64,000 nucleotides of DNA from Rugamonas sp. A1-17 (lineage in GTDB: Bacteria > Pseudomonadota > Gammaproteobacteria > Burkholderiales > Burkholderiaceae_D): the NCBI GenBank assembly GCA_025548565.1, contig JAJLPB010000019.1:1-64000 (forward strand), given 5' to 3'. The translations under genes were made by a program, and so were the position numbers. Below, in pieces: positions 15,812 to 23,778 of this stretch. Every line of letters starts with the position of its first letter. The stretch's first letter is position 1. Under the pieces are notes generated by a model, which was given only the letters and a program-made list of their open reading frames with translations, did no database searches and was not told where the DNA came from.

Positions 15812-16105
15812 ATGGAATCATCTCACACAGTTCGAGTAGAAATCGGAGATCGGATCTACGGCGTAACCTCCTGGAAGCGCAAAGACATCATCTACCGTGG
15901 CGATCGAAAGATTGGCGTCATCAAACTCACGGACCGCAATCGCGCCGGCGTTACTACCTGCATAGCGACCTCATCGCGACGTGAAGGTCGTGCGATCGCC
16001 TGGTGCAATGCCTCAACCCCACTGGATGGCGCCCCCAAGCGATCTCCACGACAAACCATCCCAAACCACGTCATAACCCGGCAGCACGCTTATACGTCCA
16101 TTTAA
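15812..16105 (+). CDS. Hypothetical protein, 97 aa
   Basis: GGAAGAAG precedes the ATG at 15812; a TTG at 15764 in frame could add 16 residues by coupling to the leader peptide. The product begins MESSHTVRVEIGDRIYGVTS and is basic (SWKRKDIIYRGDRKIGVIKL). It may bind nucleic acid. Function unknown. Confidence 0.55.
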   Translation: MESSHTVRVEIGDRIYGVTSWKRKDIIYRGDRKIGVIKLTDRNRAGVTTCIATSSRREGRAIAWCNASTPLDGAPKRSPRQTIPNHVITRQHAYTSI

Positions 16106-16153
16106 GCGGTCAGTATTTCCGCAGTCTAAAACATCTACCGCAGGAGACACAGA

Positions 16154-16516
16154 ATGCTGAATGAATGCCCAAAAACCGGATCCCCATTGATCTATTTCGT
16201 GACAGTGAAATTGGATAAACCGATGCACAAGCGTGCACCGGGTTTCACTGATCAAGTACACCGTTATGCTTACGCAACCTCCGCAGAAGAGGCTGAGTTT
16301 GCGGCGCAGGCTTGGCTTAGGTCACAAGGTTGCGCAGTACGCTGCACCGCTGCCTGCACCAGCGCACCAGCGAACCAGGACGTCGATACATACACGTTCC
16401 CGCACCAAATCATCAACCTTCCGCAAAGTCTGCTAGAAGCATACTACGAACGACGGGACTATCCTCAAACTTGGAGAGACCGGGCACGGGTTGTAAAACC
16501 TCAAGCTCTGCAGTAA
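16154..16516 (+). CDS. Hypothetical protein, 120 aa
   Basis: CAGGAG before the ATG. The N-terminal half (IYFVTVKLDKPMHKRAPGF) reads like beta strands, followed by SAEEAEFAAQAWLRSQGCAV, a helix. This resembles small plasmid-encoded proteins, but no family is recognised. A terminator-like hairpin follows. Confidence 0.6.
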   Translation: MLNECPKTGSPLIYFVTVKLDKPMHKRAPGFTDQVHRYAYATSAEEAEFAAQAWLRSQGCAVRCTAACTSAPANQDVDTYTFPHQIINLPQSLLEAYYERRDYPQTWRDRARVVKPQALQ

Positions 16517-16525
16517 TGCCGGCAA

Positions 16526-16554
16526 CGCCGTCAACACTTCCTGTGTTGGCGGCG
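16526..16554 (+). terminator. Imperfect 12-bp hairpin
   Basis: CGCCGTCAACAC and GTGTTGGCGGCG pair around TTCCT with one G-T wobble, about 10 bases after the stop of the 120-aa gene. Confidence 0.45.
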
Positions 16555-16597
16555 CCATTTCATCCAGTCCCCCTTTTAACAACGACCATCCCTCTTC

Positions 16598-16656
16598 CCA
16601 ACGCTGCATGCGTTGGCGAGCAAAACTCGACATGTTCATTCGCCGCAATGCGGCAC
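16598..16656 (+). promoter_or_regulatory. Two leader hairpins in a 270-base gap
   Basis: CCAACGC/GCGTTGG (16598-16616) and TTCGCCGCAATGCGGCAC (16639-16656). The second is the same type as the elements at 15777 and 41877. The gap from 16517 to 16787 otherwise holds no convincing gene; a minus-strand frame (16560-16772) has a hydrophobic run but no ribosome site. Confidence 0.4.
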
Positions 16657-16787
16657 TTTCCAACCACCTGAACTAAGTTCATCCACAAGGCCAACACCAA
16701 GCCCATCAGCAAAACCGAGATCCACACCATCGCGAGAACAAATCCCCTCCCTGGGACGGACGCTCCGCACAACTAAGGAATTTTAAT

Positions 16788-17207
16788 ATGACCCAAATTA
16801 CCCAATTTTACGCAGCACCGCGCTCGACCGCATTGAAACCATTCGAAGGCATGCAGAGCGTCGCAATTCTCGAAGCCGACGACGGTGACGAAAGTGTCGT
16901 TGCACAGTTCTACGACAACGTCCTGAACGGCAAGAACCGCATCGACCATAACATCGCTCGATTCATCAGCGCTGAACCGATGGAAGAGCTGTTGCGCGAC
17001 GCGGTACTTTCCTGGCCCCAATTCGAACAAGACGAAGAGGTATCAGGCGGCGATCTCGTTGAATGGTTCGCTGAATTTCACCAGTCCGCAAAAGAGATCA
17101 TTGCCCGGCTCGATTCGGCAATGGCAACAAACATCAAAGGCGGGAACTCAACGCACGCTTGCTCCGATGCGGGAGTGCCTCCATCCGCCAATCCAACGAA
17201 CTCGTAG
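16788..17207 (+). CDS. Hypothetical protein, 139 aa
   Basis: TAAGGAA before the ATG. Acidic, soluble product (MTQITQFYAAPRSTALKPFE...; ILEADDGDESVVAQFYDNVL). The C-terminal 30 residues (HACSDAGVPPSANPTNS) look disordered. Followed closely by the 103-aa gene. Function unknown. Confidence 0.6.
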   Translation: MTQITQFYAAPRSTALKPFEGMQSVAILEADDGDESVVAQFYDNVLNGKNRIDHNIARFISAEPMEELLRDAVLSWPQFEQDEEVSGGDLVEWFAEFHQSAKEIIARLDSAMATNIKGGNSTHACSDAGVPPSANPTNS

Positions 17208-17227
17208 CGGAAAGGACATTTAAGAGA

Positions 17228-17539
17228 ATGAACTACATCGACGCGAAGCAGATTAAAGTCCAAGCAGAAACCGCAGAGCGGACAGCTGCTGCACTTTTAG
17301 AAGCGGCAAAGGGGACGGAGACTGGCCCAATGGGGTTGACTCCCGATCACGTGAAAGCCAAACCTGAGTTTCAGAAAGCATGGGCTCAATACGACGCTGC
17401 ATTTCGACACATGCAAAACGTGAACCGGTGGTTCACAAAACAATTCAAGAAAGAATATGCCGCTGAACGCAAAGCTACGCGGGCAGAACGACTTGCGCTC
17501 ATCTCAAGTGGGCAAGGTCAAGAGGCGATTTCACCGTGA
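17228..17539 (+). CDS. Hypothetical protein, 103 aa
   Basis: Starts at the ATG at 17228 (MNYIDAKQIKVQAETAERTA), 20 bases after the preceding stop; TAAGAG is a weak ribosome site. Helical and highly charged, with KQFKKEYAAERKATRAERL near the C-terminus, suggesting a coiled coil. Function unknown. Confidence 0.55.
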   Translation: MNYIDAKQIKVQAETAERTAAALLEAAKGTETGPMGLTPDHVKAKPEFQKAWAQYDAAFRHMQNVNRWFTKQFKKEYAAERKATRAERLALISSGQGQEAISP

Positions 17540-17638
17540 CGATCAGGGAAGGTGGAATAGATCGGGAGCTACGTCCTGTCCCATCATTCTGACGTCCTTC
17601 CGACACTGAAGTCGGTACCAGCATCACCGGTGCCCACT

Positions 17639-18764
17639 TCAGTGCCAGAACGTGGGTGGTCGGGGCACGACAATAAAATGCAGGAAAAGTGCGTTTGCGC
17701 CAGGTGAACGGATAGCAATCCGCATCCCGCCGGCGCCACAATGTAACCGCCGCAGCAAGCCTCTGTTCCGACAAGCCCTACGTGGTAGTGCTTCGCCAGC
17801 AGCGTCGCTTGAGGCATGCATCTCCTCGAACCGACTCGCCTCCTCGATGTACCCCTGCACCGTCCCGTCGTGGCGCCAGCCGCCTTGCTTCTTGATGTCG
17901 CGGAAGTCGGCGCCGGCGCGGTGCGCGCTGGTGGCCATGCCCCGCCGCAGGCTGTGGCTGGACAGGTCCGGCACGTAGTCGAGCTGGGCCAGGGTCGCGC
18001 AGTCCTCCAGCACCGTGTTGACGCTGCCCACGGACAGGCCGGTACCGGCCCGCCCCATTTGCAGTCCGATCGGAACACCGCCCCGCCGCGATGCCGGCGG
18101 CAGCCAGCCAGGCGCGCAGCGCCTTGGCCGGGCAGCACGGCCCGTCGCTGTAGGGTATCGCCTTGACGATCCCTTCGCCCGTCTGGTCGGTCTTCGAGCG
18201 CGGCAGCACGATCTCGATGCCCTCCTGCGTCCAGCGCAGGTGGTCGACCTCGATGCCGACCAACTCGCTGCGACGGAAACCGCCGAAAAATCCGACCTGC
18301 AGCAGCGCGCTGTCACGTGCAGCCTTCAACGTGGCCAGGCTGGCCAGCCGCGCTACGATCAACTCCAGATCCTCGATCGGCAGCGCCTTGGCTTTCCGCT
18401 TGGGTCGACCGTGGGTCAGCGCGATGCCAGCCAGGGTCTGGCGGACCGTAGGCGTCGACGTCGGGTCTGCAAAGTCCTGGCGCGTGTGCCATTGCGACAG
18501 CGCCGTCAGGCGCAGCGCCAGGGTGCGCGGGTTGAGCGATTCCGCGAAGGCCATCAGGTATCGGCTCATCGCCGGCTCGTCGGCCGGCAGCATGCTTCGC
18601 CACGCCAGGTAATGGTTGACGGCGGACCGGTAGGCGGGGCGGGTGTTGTCGGAGGTAGCGGCGACCAGTTGGGCGTCCGCCGGGGAGACGGCACTATTAG
18701 ACGCGGGCGCCGGCCGCGTGTCGCGGATCTCGGCGCCGTCTGCGGCGGGATCGGTGGTGGCCAT
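17639..18764 (-). pseudogene. Frameshifted tyrosine recombinase
   Basis: The frame from 18764 gives an N-terminal SAM-like domain and the first catalytic Arg (GFFGGFRRSELVGIEVDHLR) and runs to about 18090. The other half is in a different frame: HSLRRGMATSAHRAGADFRD, then GGWRHDGTVQGYIEEASRFE, which hold the H-x-x-R, the His/Trp position and the Tyr. The frames join near a GCGGCGGGGCGG run (about 18080-18095), so one base was gained or lost there, or the read has an error. The unit is distinctly GC-rich compared with both sides. It was probably a site-specific integrase of an earlier insertion. Confidence 0.75.
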
Positions 18765-18922
18765 GACGGCGTCGTTCGTGGTCGGGGGCTGTACCGGCGA
18801 TTACGGCAGGATCTCACGCCGCCGCAAAGCATGCGACCTCAATGCACACAGAGACTTTAGTTCGAATACTATGTGTCTTTTTGAACATCGCCAAGGAATT
18901 AGTAGCAATAGTTTTACTTTGG

Positions 18923-19255
18923 TTACTTGTCGCTATTTTCCGACTTGGAAATCACTGCGGCCAATGCTGTCGATTCCCCGCCGTGTCTGAACGGCCAAAG
19001 CATCGCTGGGCCATCGCCGATGGTATTGCAGCGGTAAACGAAAGTGTCAGCATCAATTCCCGCTTTATACTCCACACCACGTCCTTCACAACCCTCCAAT
19101 CGAACATCGCCGACGCCCGCGCCGAGGTAGCCCTGAACACCTCCACCAGCATTTGCCCAGACAAGTCGGTCTCCAGCTGCTACGGCGAACCATACAATGA
19201 TAGTGCCCAGGAGCCACCATTTCCACGATGCGCCATTACATTCAGCCTTTTGCAT
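18923..19255 (-). CDS. Membrane-anchored small protein, 110 aa
   Basis: GGGAG before the ATG at 19255, which overlaps the stop of the upstream gene by one base (TGATG). An N-terminal helix (WKWWLLGTIIVWFAVAAGDR) is followed by a Gly-rich exported-looking domain with two cysteines (EGCEGRG, VYRCNTIG). Last gene of the tiny-gene train. Function unknown. Confidence 0.6.
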   Translation of the reverse strand: MQKAECNGASWKWWLLGTIIVWFAVAAGDRLVWANAGGGVQGYLGAGVGDVRLEGCEGRGVEYKAGIDADTFVYRCNTIGDGPAMLWPFRHGGESTALAAVISKSENSDK

Positions 19256-19485
19256 CAGTCAACTCCCTTCTTCAACGCATTTTTCTCTGCAACGTTCCGA
19301 TCCATTTGTTCCAGCATTTTCTCGGACTTCCGTTTAATTGAGCCGGACGACGGTGAAGACATCTTACTAAGCCATTCAGCGCAATAGTTCGGGAAGTACT
19401 TCAGCAGAAGGAAGAACAGCACCGCCAGTAGCATCAACAACTCAGCTACTGATAGGGTAAAACTCGCGAGAGCCTCCGTACTCAT
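19255..19485 (-). CDS. Small membrane protein, 76 aa
   Basis: TAGGAGG before the ATG. One hydrophobic helix (SVAELLMLLAVLFFLLLKYF), then a charged cytoplasmic-like tail (KRKSEKMLEQMDRNVAEKNA). Translationally coupled to the next gene. Function unknown. Confidence 0.65.
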   Translation of the reverse strand: MSTEALASFTLSVAELLMLLAVLFFLLLKYFPNYCAEWLSKMSSPSSGSIKRKSEKMLEQMDRNVAEKNALKKGVD

Positions 19486-19599
19486 ACTTTCTACCTCCTA
19501 CTTTCAAGTTCGTTTACCTGCCGTTGCGGACGCCACCATGGAGCAATTACCCCATGCCGTTTTTTTATATCCTTTTAGCCGAAGCACAGAGGCATCCTT

Positions 19600-19890
19600 T
19601 CAATTCGCAGGCTTCCTGCCAGAATTGATCGATTCGACCTGCACGGCCTCGTAGGATCGGGCGAGGCCTTGGACTTTAGCACCATAGTTTGCCGAGCTGA
19701 CCAAAGCGTTGGACAACTGTGCAGACACGTTTTCACGAACCAAAGTCCGAACCCCGTTCCCTTCGATGACCCACAAATTGAACAGCGGGTTGCTGGCCAC
19801 TGCATCACGCGGTGGCTCGATGCTGCCATTGTCTAACGCGGCCGACGCCAGCGCAAAGGCATCCGTTAAGATGTGAACACAATTATTCAT
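19600..19890 (-). CDS. Hypothetical protein, 96 aa
   Basis: AGGAAAA lies upstream of the ATG at 19890 (MNNCVHILTDAFALASAALD); the open frame continues upstream into the previous gene but that part is not needed. Soluble, mixed. Member of the tiny-gene train. Confidence 0.6.
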   Translation of the reverse strand: MNNCVHILTDAFALASAALDNGSIEPPRDAVASNPLFNLWVIEGNGVRTLVRENVSAQLSNALVSSANYGAKVQGLARSYEAVQVESINSGRKPAN

Positions 19891-19901
19891 AGCGCGTTTT
19901 C

Positions 19902-20084
19902 CTAACACATCACGATTTGGCCGTCGACATGGCAACCACAATCACACCTCTCCACTTGCTCGATCTGCTCGGGCTTGGCACCTTCGGCTTTTAAGCGTAC
20001 GACCAGCGCAGCAAGGCGCTTCTCATCTACCTCTTTCGATGCGGTCTTAAACTTTTCTTCTTCGCAGCCACAGCATCCGAACAT
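19902..20084 (-). CDS. Cysteine-rich small protein, 60 aa
   Basis: AAGGAAA before the ATG. Starts MFGCCGCEEEKFKTASKEVD and ends VERCDCGCHVDGQIVMC. The paired CCGC and CDCGCH clusters suggest a metal-binding site, zinc or iron-sulfur, at both ends of a helical segment. No family recognised. Confidence 0.6.
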   Translation of the reverse strand: MFGCCGCEEEKFKTASKEVDEKRLAALVVRLKAEGAKPEQIEQVERCDCGCHVDGQIVMC

Positions 20085-20100
20085 GATCTGATTTCCTTGG

Positions 20101-20217
20101 TCAAAGACGTTTAGTCAAAAAACGGTCGAGCAGCACTGCGTAGAATCCGCCGGCGATCAGGTACAGGGGAACTCGCGAAGTTCTGTCCTCCGGTTCTGCC
20201 TGTTGCAGTTTCGACAT
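20101..20217 (-). CDS. Possible small membrane protein, 38 aa
   Basis: MSKLQQAEPEDRTSRVPLYL then IAGGFYAVLLDRFLTKRL: a charged head, one hydrophobic helix and a basic tail. The ribosome site is weak. It overlaps the TTG-start frame in a different phase over 107 bases. Confidence 0.35.
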   Translation of the reverse strand: MSKLQQAEPEDRTSRVPLYLIAGGFYAVLLDRFLTKRL

Positions 20218-20281
20218 ACTTCATCGAAACGGTCGCAGTGAGAGTGATCTGCACTTTTTTAGTTGTGGTCATGTCGGTCAA
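20111..20281 (-). CDS. Small protein, 56 aa (TTG start)
   Basis: AAGGAAA stands at normal spacing before a TTG at 20281, in frame with an ATG at 20272. The product contains TTTKKVQITLTATVSMKYVE and then loses protein-like character. It overlaps another frame (20101-20217) that carries a membrane segment; one may be a shadow, or the two a frameshifted gene. Confidence 0.4.
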   Translation of the reverse strand: MTDMTTTKKVQITLTATVSMKYVETATGRTGGQNFASSPVPDRRRILRSAARPFFD

Positions 20282-20298
20282 AGGCAATTTTCCTTGGG

Positions 20299-20517
20299 TC
20301 AGTGGCGAACGCGGATGTATTCAAGCAAACCAGCTTGCTCTTTCAGCACGCGCAAATTTTTACGTTGGCATACTGCGGCAGGGATGATGATGCCGACCAC
20401 CAGTAGGGCCTTGAATACTAATCCTGGAACGTAGGTCAGAGCCACAACCAATAGCACTCCGAATAAAACCAGTTCGCCGGGACGCAGCAGAGCAAATGTT
20501 TTAAGCTTCTTCTTCAT
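20299..20517 (-). CDS. Small membrane protein, 72 aa
   Basis: AAGGAAA before the ATG, which overlaps the upstream stop by four bases. Two adjoining hydrophobic helices (GELVLFGVLLVVALTYV, VFKALLVVGIIIPAAV) and a basic end (CQRKNLRVLKEQAGLLEYI). Inner-membrane protein of the tiny-gene train. Function unknown. Confidence 0.65.
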   Translation of the reverse strand: MKKKLKTFALLRPGELVLFGVLLVVALTYVPGLVFKALLVVGIIIPAAVCQRKNLRVLKEQAGLLEYIRVRH

Positions 20518-20825
20518 CGGTGCGCTTTCCTTATAAACCGTATATACGGTATTTTCCTCAAGGCCGAAGCCGGGTTAAGCAGTTGAATATCGAAGCCTTC
20601 CGGCCAGCCGTGCGGGTTGATGCGCAGCACATCGTCCAAGATCAGTTCAGGAATCACATCGGCATAGCCGTCGTCGGTGCCGGAAACCATCACTACCGCA
20701 TGGTGTTTGCCGGTGGCGACGGTGATGAGGTCAGCCAGCCGGGCCGACTCGCGACGCAGTTCGGCCACCCACGTCTCAACTTGCTTGTCCAGCATCACTT
20801 GCTGCTGTTTCTGAGTCAAAGCCAT
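20514..20825 (-). CDS. Hypothetical protein, 103 aa
   Basis: AAAGGAAA before the ATG. MALTQKQQQVMLDKQVETWV... is helical at the N-terminus, then GKHHAVVMVSGTDDGYADVI, strand-like. Overlaps the next gene by four bases, so the two are coupled. Function unknown. Confidence 0.65.
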   Translation of the reverse strand: MALTQKQQQVMLDKQVETWVAELRRESARLADLITVATGKHHAVVMVSGTDDGYADVIPELILDDVLRINPHGWPEGFDIQLLNPASALRKIPYIRFIRKAHR

Positions 20826-20839
20826 GGCGATACTTTCCT

Positions 20840-21034
20840 TTATCGGATGGGCAGTGGATCAAGCTGCAAAATCGTCTTCTCCACGGTCGCGCGCGACCCG
20901 ATCACGAGTACCATCGATGTCTCACCGTTTGGCTGGCGGATATGAATAGCTTGCGCGCACTCCATGCCGGCTTCGCTCGTCAGGCGTCGGATCGCTTCGG
21001 ACATGATCTCCTGCGCTTTCTCAACATTCATCAT
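20840..21034 (-). CDS. Hypothetical protein, 64 aa
   Basis: AAGGAAAA before an ATG-ATG pair. MNVEKAQEIMSEAIRRLTSE, helical, then QPNGETSMVLVIGSRATVEK, strand-like. Compact alpha/beta microprotein in the same operon. Function unknown. Confidence 0.6.
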   Translation of the reverse strand: MMNVEKAQEIMSEAIRRLTSEAGMECAQAIHIRQPNGETSMVLVIGSRATVEKTILQLDPLPIR

Positions 21035-21052
21035 GTGGCCATTTTCCTTGGC

Positions 21053-21271
21053 TTAGCGTGGAACGATATTGCCGTCGCGATCAGTCACCCAGCCACGGCG
21101 ATCAGCCTTAGTCAGTGGCAACGAGCGCATACCCGGAAACATCGCTTGCATACGCCTTTCGGATTTACGCTTCATCTTGAGTTCTTTCAGCGACCGCTGG
21201 GCGCGGCCGACAATCCAGAGGCCAGCGAATGTAACGGCTGCGCCGATGATTATTGTGGTTATGGGATGCAT
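21053..21271 (-). CDS. Small membrane protein, 72 aa
   Basis: GAGGAAA before the ATG at 21271. An N-terminal helix (ITTIIIGAAVTFAGLWIVG) precedes a basic region (RAQRSLKELKMKRKSERRMQ). Typical single-pass N-in or N-out protein. Function unknown. Confidence 0.6.
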   Translation of the reverse strand: MHPITTIIIGAAVTFAGLWIVGRAQRSLKELKMKRKSERRMQAMFPGMRSLPLTKADRRGWVTDRDGNIVPR

Positions 21272-21285
21272 TCTAATTTCCTCGA

Positions 21286-21603
21286 TCAAAAAATCAGTGT
21301 TTCGACGCGGCCGGGATCAGTCGTGACCGAACGTAGAAGAATCCAAACTTGACGTCGCGCATCTCGATCAAATGCATCACCGGCCAGATCAACGCCAAAA
21401 GGCTGCACAAGCGCCCACACGCCGGGCGCAACAGGTAAACTTCCTTGCGCCTTGGGGTTAGCCTTCAGAGCCGCCGCAAGCGTGTCTAAAAACCGCTTGC
21501 GCGACCACTCGACAGGCATCGCCGCCGTGGCCGAATACGGCAGCGCTTTCAAGTGCGCTACAGCAGTTGCAATGTCCGGTTCACTGATGACTATCTGCGA
21601 CAT
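21286..21603 (-). CDS. Hypothetical protein, 105 aa
   Basis: ACGGAAAA before the ATG at 21603 (MSQIVISEPDIATAVAHLKA). The frame is open upstream without coding character. Soluble; APGVWALVQPFGVDLAGDAF in the C-terminal half. Function unknown. Confidence 0.6.
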   Translation of the reverse strand: MSQIVISEPDIATAVAHLKALPYSATAAMPVEWSRKRFLDTLAAALKANPKAQGSLPVAPGVWALVQPFGVDLAGDAFDRDARRQVWILLRSVTTDPGRVETLIF

Positions 21604-21727
21604 GCTATTTTCCGTTTTAAAGTTCACTAACAAAGCAGGAGGCTGACCCGTTACGACCAGCTTGAGCGAAAGTGCCGGGAAGCCCGTCCAAATTCGCTGC
21701 GCGACTACGCGACCTCCTGCTATGTTA

Positions 21728-21752
21728 GCCCTGACATTCACCCGGTCAGGGC
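21728..21752 (-). terminator. 8-bp hairpin in the tiny-gene train
   Basis: GCCCTGAC and GTCAGGGC pair around a 9-nt loop, just downstream of the gene at 21765-22031 and 125 bases before the next start. May be a partial terminator or RNA-processing site. Confidence 0.4.
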
Positions 21753-21764
21753 CGGGATTTTCCT

Positions 21765-22031
21765 TTACTGCGCGGTCGATTCTTCGTACTTGCGAATGAA
21801 GGCGCTAAGGTCGGGATGATCAGAATTAAAATCACTCGCCTTGTGCTCATTGATCGCCTTTGCGGCAATCCCAGCCAGATCGGCCAGTTTCACAAGCATG
21901 TCCAGATCGGATGCTAATAAGCGAGCTTCGTTGTCACCGCCGATATTGAGCGCGATGATCTCGTCTAAGCTACCTCCGTGCATTTGCTTGCGGGTAGCGA
22001 GAAACTGTGCAACTCGTCTTTTCGATTCCAT
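21765..22031 (-). CDS. Hypothetical protein, 88 aa
   Basis: AAGGAAAA before the ATG. MESKRRVAQFLATRKQMHGG, then helical acidic sequence (GGDNEARLLASDLDMLVKLA). Soluble. Member of the tiny-gene train. Confidence 0.6.
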   Translation of the reverse strand: MESKRRVAQFLATRKQMHGGSLDEIIALNIGGDNEARLLASDLDMLVKLADLAGIAAKAINEHKASDFNSDHPDLSAFIRKYEESTAQ

Positions 22032-22048
22032 AATATTTTCCTTGGTGC

Positions 22049-22285
22049 TCAGGCGTAGTGGTTGTCGATGGCGATCAGGGCAGGAAAGCCCTCACCCGAT
22101 TCGATGTGCTTTTGGAGCAGTGCCGCGAGATTGCCGGTCGCCGCAACCTCGTCCAGCTCGTGGTCCTCTGGATCAACGGCGCGGCCCGGTTCGGCCTCGA
22201 TGAAGGCCGCAGCCTCATCTGCGGATTGGGCGGCTACATAGGCCCAGTCGTCCACTTGAAAGACCTTGATGGTGTTGGTGTTCAT
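22049..22285 (-). CDS. Hypothetical protein, 78 aa
   Basis: CGGAAAAT before two close ATGs; the second (22285, MNTNTIKVFQVDDWAYVAAQ) has the better spacing. Acidic, possibly alpha/beta (SADEAAAFIEAEPGRAVDPE). Function unknown. Confidence 0.6.
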   Translation of the reverse strand: MNTNTIKVFQVDDWAYVAAQSADEAAAFIEAEPGRAVDPEDHELDEVAATGNLAALLQKHIESGEGFPALIAIDNHYA

Positions 22286-22305
22286 GGTCATATTTTCCGG
22301 TTGGG

Positions 22306-22554
22306 TTAGAGCCTCGATCCCGGCAGCAGCCGGATCGGGCGAAATGTTTCACAAGGCAAGCCAGCGTCACGGCAGCGATGGCAGCAGAACCATAACTCAT
22401 ACCCGGAATAATCCTCGCCGCTCAAATCGCCGGTCCACAATTCTTCGGTGTGTCCTTCGCCGCTGCCGCACTCCATACACGAGGCGACCGGATAACGCGA
22501 CCCATCGATGCTATCGCAGACCTGCTTACTCATAATGTGGTCGTGAAAGCCCAC
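22306..22554 (-). CDS. Cysteine-rich zinc-ribbon-like protein, 82 aa
   Basis: AGGAAAA before a GTG start (22554). The product has CMECGSGEGH then CCHRC and PCETF, a spacing typical of a small zinc ribbon. The rest is acidic. May bind nucleic acid or protein; function unknown. Confidence 0.55.
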   Translation of the reverse strand: MGFHDHIMSKQVCDSIDGSRYPVASCMECGSGEGHTEELWTGDLSGEDYSGYELWFCCHRCRDAGLPCETFRPIRLLPGSRL

Positions 22555-22568
22555 GGCGTTTTTCCTAT

Positions 22569-22838
22569 TCAGAGGTTCAGATCAAACCGAGCAGACTTCT
22601 CGGAACAATTGGTAGCCAGTCTGTACGTTGCAATGGCCTTCCGCGATTCGCCAGCCGCAATCATCTCGTTACACTTAGCAAGAAACTCGGCATCAAGATG
22701 GCGGTTCTTAAAGCGGCTTACCTGCCCATCAGCGTCCACCGTGTACAGCATCCCGTCGCCCCGCCTTGCGCCGACAAATGCGCCCTGAATCCGCACTTGT
22801 ATATCGACAGCAAGCTCTTCGAATGGAACTCGATTCAT
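22569..22838 (-). CDS. Hypothetical protein, 89 aa
   Basis: AAGGAAA upstream; GTG at 22841 and ATG at 22838 are adjacent. MNRVPFEELAVDIQVRIQGA is strand-rich, followed by a helical C-terminus (AEFLAKCNEMIAAGESRKAI). Function unknown. Confidence 0.55.
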   Translation of the reverse strand: MNRVPFEELAVDIQVRIQGAFVGARRGDGMLYTVDADGQVSRFKNRHLDAEFLAKCNEMIAAGESRKAIATYRLATNCSEKSARFDLNL

Positions 22839-22861
22839 CACAGCCGATTTCCTTGGTGTCG

Positions 22862-23227
22862 TTACTGGGCACGCAGCGTCTTAGACTGCTCCAGCCATCC
22901 AGCAAGTTCTTGGGTTACTTGTGCGCCAAACGCGCTCCCTTTCAATTTTTCTGCACCACTCACGGTTTCAGAAATGCACTGTGCATCCGAAGCCGGGGAG
23001 CTAAGCGCACCACCAGCCTTCTTGCAGGCCGTGAAGTTCTCGACCGCAAATTTACCTGGCGTGGTCTTACTCACATTTTCGTCTAGCTTTTGCTGTGCAA
23101 TTTGCGATTGGCCACTACGCCACGTATCGCGGACTATTCCAAATCCGAGAAGCGCCGTTATGGCGACAACGCAAGCCACGATTGCGACGACACCTGCATC
23201 GCTTTTGAATTTTTCTGTTAATTGCAT
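22862..23227 (-). CDS. Membrane-anchored protein, 121 aa
   Basis: AAGGAAA before the ATG. An N-terminal helix (AGVVAIVACVVAITALLGFG) is followed by a Lys/Gln-rich domain with two cysteines (FTACKKAGG, DAQCISET), likely periplasmic. Function unknown. Confidence 0.65.
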   Translation of the reverse strand: MQLTEKFKSDAGVVAIVACVVAITALLGFGIVRDTWRSGQSQIAQQKLDENVSKTTPGKFAVENFTACKKAGGALSSPASDAQCISETVSGAEKLKGSAFGAQVTQELAGWLEQSKTLRAQ

Positions 23228-23242
23228 AGATTTCCTTCGAAG

Positions 23243-23470
23243 TTAGGCTTGAACCAGTTTAGCGGCCCACGCACGGTCTTTGGCGTTGTCGCGCACGGAC
23301 AGTGCGTGATAGTCGGCAGCGCATTGCAGGGCGCGTTCTTGAGCCGAGAATTGCGCTTGGTTGAAGCCTTGCTGAAACTCGACGTACTCAACGATACGGC
23401 GGCTATGGGGATTTCGTGCGCCCGCGCCTTGTGTGTTGAACGCTTTGATGCCTGCGTGAGATTGGGACAT
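23243..23470 (-). CDS. Small hypothetical protein, 75 aa
   Basis: GGAGAAG before the ATG at 23470. MSQSHAGIKAFNTQGAGARN... is helical and Gln/Ala-rich. It is the first gene of the tiny-gene train, with the palindrome at 23525 about 55 bases upstream. Function unknown. Confidence 0.6.
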   Translation of the reverse strand: MSQSHAGIKAFNTQGAGARNPHSRRIVEYVEFQQGFNQAQFSAQERALQCAADYHALSVRDNAKDRAWAAKLVQA

Positions 23471-23524
23471 GCTTTCTTCTCCAGTTTCGCCGCGCTGAGT
23501 TACGCTTCGATGTGAAACAGTATA

Positions 23525-23539
23525 GTACGCATTGCGTAC
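23525..23539. promoter_or_regulatory. Operator-like palindrome, copy 1
   Basis: GTACGC-ATT-GCGTAC, followed by CA. The same 16-base run TACGCATTGCGTACCA occurs at 23780-23795. This copy overlaps the start of the region before the tiny-gene train. Confidence 0.55.
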
Positions 23540-23543
23540 CACG

Positions 23544-23765
23544 TCAAACACTCTTTCTGTTCCTGTTACGATATTTTTTCACCGCCGCGTCGATAGCGTT
23601 AAACGCCAGTTTTGGCATGGTGCGGTGGTCTTTCGACTCGGGGGGCATGCGGTACGTTTTGAGCGCACGAGGGGCGATGTCGGAAAGCTCAGCCAACTCG
23701 TCCCAAGTTACGCCCAACTCGTCTTTGGCGGCCTGCAAAACTGCTTGTTGTGTCTGGTCGGTCAT
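23544..23765 (-). CDS. Small HTH regulator, 73 aa
   Basis: Uses the ATG at 23765 (MTDQTQQAVLQAAKDELGVT); the in-frame ATG at 23786 lies inside the palindrome. The sequence has a helix-turn-helix layout (GVTWDELAELSDIAPRALKT) and an Arg/Lys-rich end. It is flanked by two copies of the palindrome, so it probably binds them and controls itself and the train at 18923-23470. No family name assigned. Confidence 0.65.
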   Translation of the reverse strand: MTDQTQQAVLQAAKDELGVTWDELAELSDIAPRALKTYRMPPESKDHRTMPKLAFNAIDAAVKKYRNRNRKSV

Positions 23766-23778
23766 GGTCTTTTTTTGG

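Noticed and set aside
16560..16772. Minus-strand 70-codon frame with a hydrophobic run
   Set aside because: All neighbours run the other way, no ribosome site, and leader hairpins cross it.
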